Assembly (NCBI RefSeq): GCF_018143015.1
Contig: NC_054754.1
Span: forward strand, 23,982,758 to 24,046,757
From: Lytechinus variegatus
Taxonomy: Eukaryota > Echinodermata > Echinoidea > Temnopleuroida > Toxopneustidae
Length of the DNA: 64,000 bases
Direction: 5' to 3'
The notes below the pieces were generated by a model. The model was not told the DNA's origin. It ran no database searches and saw nothing but the letters and a program-made list of their open reading frames with translations. The position numbers and the translations under genes are program-made. Below are positions 22,590 to 35,462 of this stretch, piece after piece. Position 1 is the stretch's first letter. Each line of letters begins with the position of its first letter.

Positions 22590-25500
22590 TCAATAGCCCT
22601 CGTTGTTGAATGTAATACTGGTATAGCTTGGGTACTTCTTCTTCAGGATCTTCACTGCTATGCTGTGGTCAGCCTGTCCAAACCCCTGTACAGAAAATGA
22701 ATAAAAAAAATCAGAAGGGGGATGGAGGGAGAAAGTACAAGAAAGAAATGATTATATACAAGGGAGAGGAAAAGATTATGGTGAGAAACTTGAATTTCAG
22801 GTTGGGAGAAAATCTTATCAAAACTTTAGCTTAAGTTAATCTCAAATAAATCTAGGCAAAATATTGAAACAATTGATCAGACAACTATATATAATGATAA
22901 AATATATAATATAAATATGATATCACAGAACTCAAACCACTTACAAAATAAAAAGCAAGCACATACATAATTACAAACTACAAAGTATGAAAGAGATTAT
23001 GAAAACAAAGAAAAATTCTTATCAAGAAATAGATTTTTGGGGGCTACTTTTCATAACTTCTTCAACATTGGATAAGCTTTAACATTGCAATGAATGGGGA
23101 TTTTCCAGGGCTCTTTTGTGCATTTTTTTTTTTGGGGGGTAATCTCCCCCAGTCCCCGTGTAATTTTTTCCCTGGTTTTTAAGAATTTCTTGAATTGATC
23201 TCTAGAGTTTGGTAATTTAAAAAAAGCCGGGATTATGTTCCCTTCTTTGGATGCGGTTATAGTTAAAGTGTGATCACCAATATACAGTGCGTACAAATCT
23301 TTGGAAGTGCGAGATAAATGGGCCTATGAATATAACACTGCACTAAGTTATACAAAAGAAATAATATCGAATTTCATCGGTAATATAGAATTTTGTGTAA
23401 TTAATTTGCCTTTGACATTGTATGACTCTGCATAAATTATCACCCACTCTCCACTTAGGTGTAAATAGGTTCCAGCATTAAAGGTAAATGCTAGTTTTGG
23501 TAACGATATCAAAATGAGTTCATACAGAATCCAATGGAATGACCACCAAAGTGTCTGTTTGTATAAATAAAACGTATGTGCCAAAGGATTCTGGAAGAAA
23601 TTGTGTAATTGCTGAGAAATCAGCAAATAAGCACAGGATTCGGGTAGAGCGTCGGGCCCGACATTCGAAGCAATAATAATACACTGTCCCACGCCACGTG
23701 CACTTATCTGTGTTGGGTATCTTCAGTCTGAAGATTTTCAGCGTAGATTTCAAGATTTCACAAATTCAGTTTATGTAACTGTACCAGATCTAGATCCTCA
23801 ATGATATACTGACAATTAAGCCTTGTTTTACAGACTTTCTCATGAAATCAGTGTTTACTGAGACTACTGGAATTTCTCTTTAAAGCTAAACTAATCTATT
23901 TGCAGTAAACACTAACTTCATGAGAGTCACAAAGTTTAATTGTCACCATATCTTCATGGATCTCCATTACCAACAATTTTGAAATCATGAAATTTAACTT
24001 CTGAAGCTCATTCAATGACACTGACTTTTATCACTTACCATGGAGTATCCATATACCAGAATTGTCTTGGCATTCTTGTCATGCTCGATTCTTCCCCCTC
24101 CTGGACAGTCACATTGAATACCTTGCTTCTCAAGCGCAGGAGTTACCTCGTCATAGATATCCGCTGCAGGGTTTATACAACACAAACATGATGCTTAAAT
24201 AAATGTACAAACAAAAATACAATTTTTATATCAAATCATTATTCTGATTCGGAAACTATAAATCATTTTGCAAATACTTAGGCTTAATGAGTGATAAAAA
24301 TATATAAAATGAAATATTGTCTATTTATATTCTATTAATTTACAATTACAAAACAAGAAATGAATACATATTTTATATCAATAAGTAGCCTACTTGTAAA
24401 TTCTGCCTCCACCATCATCCCTCCCCCAACTGAAAAGGTCTTTAGGTCCTCAATATCAGCAACAAAAGCTCCCATATTACTCTGTCCTTTTTGCATTTAT
24501 CAGTAAGTCAATTGCACAAGAGAGATTTAAACGCAGAGGCCCCGTATTCTTAAGTCGGGTTTAACTTAGACCACAGTCTAACTCTTTGCTAAAGTTATGG
24601 GGAGCCAAAAGTTCAACAAGTGGAATGCCTCTGGCCGTCTCACCTGCATCACGCGGTTCAATATAGCAGCAGTGCTGACTTTGCATACTACTCTAACTCG
24701 CACAAGATGTTCAGTGATACATAGTTACTCTTATGTCCTCTTTTTAAGAACTAGACCAATAAACTTACAGAGATATGATGGTTATTCAACAAAAAACCCC
24801 AACATGGCCAAAGTTCATTGACCTTACATGACCTTTGACCTTGATCATGTGACCTGAAACTGGAACAGGATGTTCAGTGATACTTGATTACTCTTATGTA
24901 CAAGTTTCATGAATCAGATCCATACACTTTCAAAGTTATAATGGTAATTCAACAGATACACCCAATTCGGCTAAAGTTCATTGACCTTTGACCTTGGACA
25001 TGTGACCTGAAACACGCACAGGATGTTCAGTGATACTTGGTTACTCTAATGTCCAAGTTTAACGAACTAGACCAATAAACTTTCAAAGTTATGATGGTAA
25101 TTCAACAGATACCCCCGATTCGGCCAAAGTTCATTGACCCTAAATGACCTTTGACCTTAATCATGAGACCTGAAACTTGCACAAAATGTTCAGTGATGCT
25201 TGATTACTATTATGTCCAAGTTTCATGAATCAGATCCATAAACTTTCAAAGTTATGATGGGAATTCAACAGATATCCCCAATTCGGCCAAAGTTCATTGA
25301 CCCTAAATGACCTTTGACCTTGATCATGTGACCTGAAACTTGCACAAAATGTTCAGTGATGCTTGATTACTATTATGTCCAAGTTTCATGAATCAGATCC
25401 ATAAACTTTCAAAGTTATGATGGGAATTCAACAGATATCCCCAATTCGTCCAAAGTTCATTGACCCTAAATGACCTTTGACCTTGGTCATGTGACGTGAA

Positions 25501-26627
25501 ACTCATGCAGGATGTTCATTGATACTTGATTAACCTTATGTCCAAGTTTCATGAACTAGGCCCATATATTTTCTAAGTTATGATGACATTTCAAAAACTT
25601 AACCTCAGGTTAAGATTTCGATGTTGATTCCTCCAACATGGTCTAAGTTCAATGACCCTAAATGACCTTTGACCTTGGTCATGTGACATGAAACTCTAAT
25701 AGGATGTTCAGTAATACTTGATTAACCTTATGGCCAAGTTTTATTAACTAGGTCAATATACTTTCTAAGTTATGATGTCATTTCAAAAACTTAACCTCAG
25801 GTTAAGATTTGATGTTGACGCCGCCGCCGCCGTCGCCGTCGCCGTCGGAAAAGCGGCGCCTATAGTCTCACTTTGCTTCGCAGGTGAGACAAAAATTATG
25901 TTTATATTGTATATTTCTTATGTTTACCATTTTGTTTCATTTTGCTTTCATAATGAGGAATAATACTTCAAAATACTTCAGTTATCATTCCAGAAATGAG
26001 TTAATGAATTGGATGTGTATTGTTATGGATCTGTGCCCCAATTAGCTATCCATAGTTAAACCACAACTTTAAACCAGGGTTTAGTTTTAACCAGAGTTCA
26101 GAATACGGGGCTGAATAAATAACAAGAAAAGTGTCATCAATTTCAGCAGTGACACATGAACATAAGAAAAGTTTGAGTTGAGGGAATACATTGTAAAATT
26201 CAAAGCAAGATTATTGAAATTGTAAGTTTTTAATTTTTCCTGTTCATAACAGCCTTGAAATGTAGTATCAGGTATCTTTTTATTTTTGCTGTTTTGCTTA
26301 TAACTTCGCTATTAAAGGGCCTAGTTATTTTCTGCAATAATAGAAGTGTGCATTGTTCACATCACAGCAATTGCATATGATTTGTCTGTATTCTGTAAAA
26401 AGGGAGACAAAAAACCTCTGAATATTAGGCCCAATACTATTAAATGACACTGTGAAAGAGAAATTTCCATGTTTAGAATGATTTTTACCGTGATATCCAC
26501 ACCGCCTGTAACCTCTGACAATATACTTTGATTGGTCTCCAACTGATAGTTTAATCAGTATATACTTGAATCGCCCTGATCCATCAATGTCCACTTCATC
26601 AACTCTTTGCAAGGCTTCCAATGCCAT
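22590..26627 (-). CDS. PHPT1: 14 kDa phosphohistidine phosphatase, complete
   Basis: Three exons on minus: 26489-26627, 24039-24163 and 22590-22685, with GT-AG junctions and matching phases (1, then 0), giving 119 residues; human PHPT1 has 125. It removes phosphate from phosphohistidine in cytosolic and nuclear proteins. Landmarks: VDIDGSGRFKYILI (residues 12-25), IVRGYRRCGYHADIYDEV with the catalytic histidine at residue 46 (human His53) just before the first junction, CDCPGGGRIEHD with the GGGRI.H motif, VYGYSM at the second exon's end, and a C-terminal KKKYPSYTSITFNNEGY. Intron 1 carries a large element with a tandem array, and intron 2 a probable repeat. The gene is divergent from SCFD2, about 0.93 kb away, so both may share a control region. 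I see no broken or missing key residue. Confidence 0.95.
23420..23780. repeat. Probable interspersed repeat in PHPT1 intron 2
   Basis: Contains blocks (GGTAAATGCTAGTTTTGGTAACG, in part; ACCAAAGTGTCTGTTTGTATAA) that I associate with a common sea urchin repeat. There is no second copy in this window to prove it. No coding potential. The rest of the intron (22686-23419, 23781-24038) shows nothing recognisable beyond A/T-rich DNA. Confidence 0.3.
24537..26112. mobile_element. Non-autonomous element with GGCCCCGTATTCT ends carrying a tandem array
   Basis: The left end GGCCCCGTATTCTTAAG and the inverse of the right end (TTCAGCCCCGTATTCTGAA) pair, and TTTAACT/AGTTAAA blocks follow on each side. Between them lies an array of 163-bp units (about 24640-25850) ending in a GCCGCCGCC/GTCGCCGTC run and CGGCGCCTATAGTCTCAC. 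The array may be a second repeat inserted in the MITE. It lies wholly inside PHPT1 intron 1. Confidence 0.6.
24640..25850. repeat. 163-bp tandem array with six DR1-type motifs
   Basis: TGACCTTTGACCT, the reverse of the perfect DR1 AGGTCAAAGGTCA, occurs at 24829, 24982, 25145, 25308, 25471 and 25663. Spacings are 153, 163, 163, 163 and 192 bases. Each unit also has TTCAGTGAT, GTCCAAGTTTCATGAA and CAAAGTTATGATG. A diverged inverted copy with one DR1 lies near 50590-50810. Confidence 0.85.
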
Positions 26628-27561
26628 CGTTCACTTCAAGTTGCCTCGATCTCAAAGAGTTTAAACTGGTGGTACTGGTACTACTGGTATAGATCTTGAC
26701 TTGATAGGAATTGACTTGTACTTGTGACTTGTCAGAGGCTGATCACAGCAATATTTGAGTCAAGTTCTCTGCAACCAATCACATTCACAGCAGTAGTGAG
26801 TTGGCCTGGTCTAAATTTTCTTTTGGTTGAACAATTTATTTACGATAACTTAAAGCATCCCATTCATCCTCTTACAAAAGGCCTCAATATGTACAGTTCT
26901 CCCCCTCCAAACCAGGCTCCAGCCAAAATTTAAAATATGATCGTCCCAAGACTTGAGAGTAACTTCTGCTCAGCTCTGCACTGCACTACCGTACGCACTT
27001 TCTGCAGTGACAATGAATCTATGACTATGTCTATGATTGACGATTCACACACTGACTTTCAGATTCTATTTTGGAAAAAAAAATAAACCAAGAACTTGAA
27101 GAAGTAGATGCAAACGAGGTCCTGACTCTGTTCCTAATCCTGATCCTGGCCTGCCTGGTCCAGTGAGCTGTGAGCTGTGTAAGATAGAACTTTCCAATTT
27201 TCGTGTACAGCGATGATGTATTACGTAATCGACACTACTGGCCTCTCATCTCATCAAACAATGCTAGGCAATATATATGTTTTTAGATCAATTTACCCGT
27301 ATTTGATGTTTAAAAACTACATATCACTTTATAAGAATATTTCCGTAAATTAAAAATTTATTTAAAGTCAATTTTTACAAGTTAATTTTCAAAAATAAAA
27401 GAATACTTTAGAAAAGCTTGATAATTTTCCAAGATGTCAGCCCCCTGTTCTCAATTTTGTCTACGTGGTTGAGATTATTTACTTTGCATTCCCCATTATA
27501 TCGAGTCGTAAATACACAATATTTGACCTCATATTTATTGGAAAATAACAATAAAATCACA
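26628..27561. promoter_or_regulatory. Divergent promoter region between PHPT1 and SCFD2
   Basis: The two start codons face away from each other 934 bases apart. No TATA box is evident at a good position on either side. The stretch is AT-rich with a few short GC-containing patches and no recognised repeat. Both genes are broadly expressed in other animals, consistent with a shared control region; this is inference from arrangement only. Confidence 0.45.
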
Positions 27562-30500
27562 ATGTCGAGTAAGAATTTTGTGAAAAGTTGTCAGGACAAC
27601 TGGAGAACAGTCATTCCATATGTTCCGCGGTCTGTGGTTTTCCTGGACGGTCCCGCCGCCGAAGCGCTCCACTGGACCTCCGGAGTCGCGACGTTGTTTC
27701 AAGCAGGCTGTCAGAACGTGAAAGAATTCTCATCGTTCGAGGTATCTAGGCCCTAGGTGTTTTTAAACTATAACGGTTGGAATTCTATTATTCGGCTGGG
27801 TCAGGGGAAATAAGCCATTACCATAATAAACTTGAATTGATTAAGGGAAAATTCACCATGAGAAGAATAATTAGGCTGAGTGCCCTGAGACTGTCTTATT
27901 AATCTTTTTAAATAAAATATATTTATTTTCTACTATTTTCACCAAAAATGCTGAAGAAAAGTTTGTTGTAAAAATAGCAGAAAAATATTGTTTAACTAAG
28001 CCTAGATCTAGGCCTAGAGGAAGTTCACACTGACAAATGTAAAAATTGCACTGACTTAGCAGAAAAAAAATGATTAATAGGGCCTAAAATAATAATTGTT
28101 GTTATTCATAACGAGACCCAATCTGTCACCCTTTCTTTCTTCTAGAGTTGTTCCGAAGATGAAGTGAAGGCAGTATTCATCATCAGTGACCAGATCACTA
28201 CCACCACACAAGAGATCCTAGAGGACATCATATGTGCCAGTCACTTCCAGTACTGTGTCCTGATCTCAACTCTGCCAGAATCCCTGCACCAGCATCTATC
28301 AGGCAGTGCACAGTCAGGTGGTGGAGAAGGGAGTGGTCACAAGTCTCTCTTTCAAGAGCTGGAGGAGAAAATGAGGGGATGGATGAGACACAAAGTAATA
28401 TTTTATTATTATTTGTATTATTTTTCTTCCTCCAATTTTCTCTTCTTCATCATCTACAGGAGGAGATGATGAAGAAGACATCTTGCACTTGTTTTATTTC
28501 TCCTCTTTATCTATCTCCATTATATCCCCATCCTTCATTTTCTTCCTCCTATTCATTAAAGGACAAGTCCACCCCAACAAAAACTTGATTTGAATAAAAA
28601 GAGAAAAATTCAACAAGCATAACAATGAAAATTTCATCAAAATGGGATGTAAAATAACAAATTAAGTTAAGGTATAAATTTCGCTTATTTTCAACAAAAT
28701 AGTTATATAAACGAGCCAGTTACATCCAAATGAGAGAGTTGATGACATCACTCACTCACTATTTCTTTTGTATTTTATTATATGAAATATGAAATATTCT
28801 TATTTTCTCGTCATTGTCATGTGAAATGAAGTTTCATTCCTCCCTGAACACGTGGAATTCCATTATTTTAACATTTTGTGCTTCAGGCAATGAGGTCCTA
28901 ATCATCAAATTCGTAAAAATTGAAATATTGTATAATTCGAACAATAAAAAACAAAAGAAATAGTGAGTGAGTGACGTCATCGACTCTCTCATTTGGATGT
29001 AACTGGCTCGTTCATAGAACTATTTTGTTGAAAATAAGCGAAACTTTGAAATGTCATAACTTTCTTATTTTACATCCGATTTTGATGAAATTTTCAGCAT
29101 TGTGCTTGTCTGATTTTTCTCTATTGATTTAAATCAACATTTTTCTGAGGTGGACTTGACCTTTAAGTAGGCCTATACCTGTAGTTTTTAAATGCCATAG
29201 CATCTCTCATTACTGAATACAATATTTTGTCAGTTGATTAAATTAATGATGTAAAGGTTTTCAAATTTTCAAATATTCATTTCTTGTCTACCAATTGATC
29301 AGTCTTAAAATGAAATGCTTGTTTCGATTTTGATGTAATGCCATGAGCCTTATTTCATGAACTACCATATATGTAACAAAAGAAAAGAGAAGTGTGTGTG
29401 GCAGTTTTGTTTATTGTCCTGGAAAGTGACATAGCTTGTTGAAAGCAGTTCCTAAATCTATATGATGGTGGGCCCCAAGTCTGCGCACCTAACAATTTGA
29501 GTTAAGATTTAACATGAATTTCTTCTTATTTCACGAAATCTTTCAGTTAATAATGTTCCTTATATTATTATGAGTAAGTGTACCAAATTTCTCATTAAAA
29601 AATGAAAGAAAATGTAGGATTTTCTTGAAAAAGCCTCGGGCAGTCATTTTCAGATTGAAAAAAAATTGGTACCCCATGTCTGCGCACTCATTCACTTTGC
29701 ACACGATTCGGGGATTTTGTTGAGAAAGGCCGCATTTTGAGGCCGTCACATGAAATGCCCTGAATTCATTATTTTTCCATCATTTTGAGTCGGATTTTTT
29801 TATGAATACCTGTCTTTGTATTGCATGGTAAAGTTCGTGCTTGTTGCGTATCTTCTTTTACTAGAATCGCGCAGATACGCGGGTGCGCAGACTTGGGAGA
29901 CCGCGCAGACATGGGGGAACTGACCATACTTTACTATTACTTCCAAACTTAAAGAGAGTTACTTTCCATTGAAGGATTAACTCATAATTTTAATGCTTAG
30001 TTTGTAGATTTCATTTTTTCAATTACATTCATTGTTTTATAGCAATCCTTGTAGATTATATGATGATATTTTATTCATTTTTTGGAAATTTGCTTGTAAA
30101 CTTTATTAAATATTGGGATGAATATCATACCAATGCATTGATATTCACTTATCTCTTTTTTTTTTGTCAGACGACAGTATATGAAGCTGATGTGGTACAC
30201 ATTCCCCTTTCAGTGGCTTGTGTGTCATCAAACTTGTTCTTCTTGCCATCACTCACCAGTTTCTTTCCTCTCTTAGACATTGATCTGGTACCCATAAGGA
30301 ATTACATGCAAGCCAATGTGAGTTTAATGAGTATTTACTCTTCAAATAGGCAACCTTTATTTCATTTTTTTTATTTTTTAACTATTGAAAATTTTGCAGA
30401 TTCTTTCATTTATCATTTTTCTTAAAAGGATTGACTATAGACCTACATAAATGTTGTGATTGAACGTGAAGTTTGAAATTCCTGTTTTGATTTTGTTGAA

Positions 30501-33500
30501 AAGACAATACTTTAATTTAAAATTTTCAACTGAGGTTATGAATAAATCATCACAGTCCTGTTATCATCTGATGCACATGTAATTGATTGTAATAGGTAGA
30601 ATGTGTTTTCTGATGTAGAATAGTTCATTATTGTTATCAGACCTTTTTTCTTTGACCCCCCCCTAAATTGATCATCTTCCCATTTTGTTTTATAGTTATC
30701 CGTGTGTTGATTGACTAAAACGTAAGAAGAAAATACTAGATTTTATTTCTTGTTAAAAGCAGTTACTTTTCATATCAAGGGGTTTGTATCATGTTTGGTA
30801 TCTTCATTTTTATAACTCACTTTATTATTTGTTTATACTTGACTGAAAGGTTGAGAGGAAGCCTCCTGAGAGCCTATCTGATGTTGATATCAGTATGCTA
30901 CCTGATGAATTACAACATGACATCAAGGCAAGTAAAAGAGCTGTCACAACTGGGACATGACTCACAAAACTTGTTATAATAACTAATTTGCAATAACACT
31001 TATAGCTACTGAAATCATTTAATTTGACTGGCTGGTAGTAAACTTGTTATAGATATTGTGCATTTGTTCAAATATAAAGTCTTTCTTAATGTGACCCTGG
31101 ACCTTAGGCAACATATACTTAAGGCAATCTATTTTATTAATTAATCTTTTTTTTGTGGTATCAAGATTTCAATTTTCAGTATGAAAATAGATTTTTTTGC
31201 CAATAGATGGGACTAAATGTAAAACAGCTTGGTATACTTTGACATATACGCTGGCTAAAATATGCAGGTGTGAAAGTTCAAGAGCAAATCATTCCCTTTG
31301 TATTTCAAAATTCAAATACTTGGGTTGCTAAACATAATTGAAGGGGTATCATACTGTCCATTTGTTGATTCAAGGTTTATAATAAATTCAGTAATTAAAA
31401 ACTTGTTATGAAACCACATTGTATTATCTTTGAATAATATGTATATTTTCTACATGTAGTGATATTGAAATGTTCCAATTCAATTTTCCACTTTTCATAA
31501 AAATCTCAAATATATTGAAATAAACATAATCATACATAAAGACTATGATGACAATAATATCAATACACGTTGTACAAAACAACAAAAAACATACCAAAAC
31601 AAATAAGTATTGCAAAATTTGTTATGTGGCAGACATGATGCACAGACAGAAAGCCATTGACCTATGAAGGTCTGTCCCTCCAAATTTGTAAATGAAAAAA
31701 ATATCATATCAAGGAGTATGTTGTTGACATTCCAGATGGTTGTGTCCACCCTGAGTTGCCTATGTGAGACTCTTGATGTGAATGAGGATATCTATTGTCT
31801 GGGACCAACTAGTCAACTGATTGCAGGAGAGTTAGCTCAGCTTATTTCCGCCAGAGCCAGAAGAAAAGTAAGAATCTGGAAGAGAGATTTGTTGTGCATG
31901 CACCATTTCTTTCTTTATTTGTAATTTAAGAACCAAGAGTATTTGATTTCATCCTGACCCAGAAGTTGAGATTCTGATGTATATTTAAGTGGTATTCATA
32001 AAAAGAAAATTGCATGTCACCTGAAACAGCTGAATCCATACTTATCTTGAATTATACTCTTATACTGAGGATTATTTGCATAATACCATTTATAAGGCCT
32101 ACCTCTTTCATTTAATGCTATTCACTATTCATAGTAAAAGTGGAGGAAACAGATTTGATTTTGTTTTAATGTATTGAATTGTATGAAAATGTTTATTGGG
32201 TTCAAGAAGGGATGAATCAGGCAATTTGTTGTCCCAAGTGTCTTGTATATACTGATCAGAGCTGCCAAGTAGTACTGATTTTCAGTATTTAGTACTGAAA
32301 AATGAGAAGAATCCCGATGGTTTCATGCAAAATACTGATTTCTGAAGTTCCAGTTTTATGTAGTGTTCTATGGTATTTCTCGAAAAATACTGATTTCCTC
32401 ACCAAAATACTGATTATCAGCTTTTATGATACTGAAATGATCATATTCAGGTTGGCAGCTCTGACTGATTACCTACTGAGCTCTATTCATTTTTGTGCAG
32501 TTGTGGATGATTCAGAGCTACCAAGTCTCACGCATTGTACGTCAGACTCAAGCATTTTGGACTCTTGTTCATCCCCTCAAATCTCTGTCTTATGCAACTA
32601 TCACAGCCTATCCCCATATACATTGTACACAATGTCTATGATCTCACTCAGATTCACAGAAAATCTCACGCATAGCTGGTCTTTGAACTTGGCATCTCTG
32701 ATGATAACATGTACATGATGACAATCAGCATTTGTCAGCTTTTGACCTCATTATATATTTTTAAGTCTTGACTTCCTGTATCTGTATTTTCTGTATCCTC
32801 TGTCTCGAAAAACAATAAATTTTTGATCATTTGAGATTCATAAAAATTTTATTGCAAATCATATATTCTTTTATCACTAGGCAGCAAAGAGTCGAGCCAG
32901 TATTCTCTTTGTCGACAGAACACTAGACATGGTAGCACCCTCAACACATGGCAGAGATTCCTTCGCTGATAGGATCATGTCTGCTCTGACCCCTCTTGAA
33001 GGCCATTCTTGTGACGTCGCTGTGGACATGTCTGCCCTGTGCTCTGCTGGAAGGTAGAATATTAGTGTATATTCAGTAAATGCTAGGGATTAAAGTACAA
33101 TTGATAATGATGTGGTTGTAGGCCAGTGGATAATATAAGTTCCATAATGCAGGTCAAGATACAGGGTTCAAATCCCACCAGAGCAAGTTATTTCAAATTG
33201 GTGTTGGACACAGCACCAACCTTGAATAAAAGACTGATGCTGGATCTGACATTAGGTATTCATCTATCAGTTATGTGATTGGAATCATATGTAAGATAAA
33301 TGCTCAAAAATTACCTTTTGAAAGGAAATAAAATTTGCTGTGAGAAGTTGCTTATAATATCTAGAAAATGACCTTTCAAAATTTTACAAAGAATCGATGG
33401 TTCTATGAGTTTGGCAAGTAAGAGGATACTTGGGTATATTCTGCAATAGTGACCCTTTACCAAAGCTTTATAGAGAGTTTTCGCAATTGCAATGGGGGCA

Positions 33501-35363
33501 GATTCTACAGCAGATCAAATCTATTGAAAATCCCAGTCAAATCACAATGAACAGCTGAGAGGTCTTTGTCGAAAATTGGTAAACCGGGACAGTAGATCGT
33601 CCTAAGTTTCAGAGCTGACAAAAAATTTCAAATTTGTTGTTTGTCTAGAGCCACAGACTAGACTTCTGTTTTGATATACCAATTCGTGACAAAGACTGCT
33701 TGTTCATGAATGGCTTTTAACAATAGATTCTCTATGTTCCAGGAAGTGTCTGGGTATTGGTTTTGAAAACTCGCTAATGAAGGCTACAAGGTTCCTTATT
33801 GATTTGTTTTCATCTCTCTCTGTAGTCAATACAATCCTAGCGTTCTGCTGCCTGGTTGCTTGGCACACCCAGCCGATCAACAGTCACAGGATCTACTCCA
33901 GACTCTCATCACATCAAAACAAAAGGTCATTATTTTTAAAAACTTTGTTCTGCACTTTTTTGGGGATTTGAGGGTTTGTTAAGTGACCCACTATCACACT
34001 ATTATCAGTACCCATGTTATGGTGTGTAGTTGAAAATTCAGTAATAAATAATAGTTCATGTGAGACCGATGAAACAAACAAAGTGCTAACAGAATTCCAT
34101 TACAAGGGTGGGTACTTCACCCTTAATTGCAATTTGTATAATGTATTATGGTTTTATTGGTTTTATTGCTGTTTAAATATGAAAGTAGTATGCAAATGAT
34201 GCACAGCTGTAAGTGCTAGTCTCTAACCACTGTTAGATACATATAGTAAACTACACCTTAATGTAGGTCTTCTTACAGTTCCAAAATGTAAAACAAAGTG
34301 GTGGGAAAGGGCATTCATCTATGTGGGTCCCTTGCTATGGAATTCCCACCCACGAGAGATCTAGGATAGCAAGTGTGTCTAAACATTTAAGATTAAGCTA
34401 AAAACTGACCTCTATAACTCATTTTAGCAATGATTTTTAGCTATTTGTTTAATTTGTTATTTTATTTCCTTAATTTCTCCCCCTTCACTTGTGCGCTTTG
34501 AGCATCTCTTACGAGATGGATATGGCGCCAAATAAATTGGATTTACTATCATTATTATTATCATGTGTTTATTTTATGTAGGAGGGTCTGATGGATGTGA
34601 ATCGACGAGTCGTAGAGACGATAACGAGAGAGAAGCTTCCCTTTGATCCCTCAGCTGCCAAGATTGGACGCATCAATGCTGATTCACTCCAATCTCATCT
34701 CAATCATTTCAAGTATGGACAACTATAGCAAATAGGAACATAATAAATCTTAGCAGTGCTTCCTTTTTCATTGTCAGTTTTTGTCTTTATCTGAGATCCG
34801 TCTGCTTGAAAAGAAACATGAGAACTTTCAAGTTAAAAAGATGAAAAATAGCACTTTGTTGAAGCAATTTGGATGAAGTATTATTAATAGTTGAATGACA
34901 AGTTGTTATTTCAATGTGAAGTGGATATCACCTGCTATTTTGCACTACGTTTTCAAACAGTGATATTCAGTCATCCATTGGTATGCACACACAATCAAGA
35001 TATTCATTCAAATGTCAATTATTTTTTCTTTTAAGATAAATATTCTGATGTCAATGGTTTGATGTTGTTGTTTTCTAATATATATGAAATTTACTTTTAT
35101 TTTGTGCCCTGTATAAATGACCATCATAATTTTCATTAAACACCCTGTAGAAATGACTATTATTGTTATTATTACCACTATTATTATTATTATTATTAAT
35201 CATCATCATCATCATTATTATTATTATAATTATTATCTTCATCATCATCATCACTATAGTTATTTTTATTAGTCGTAGTAGTAGTAGTCATCGTAGTGGT
35301 GGTAGTGTTAGTTGTAATGTAGTTGCAGTAGTAGTAGTAGTAGCAGCAGCAGCAGCAGCAGTA

Positions 35364-35407
<44 letters not shown>

Positions 35408-35422
35408 TGTAGTAGTAGTAGC

Positions 35423-35462
<40 letters not shown>

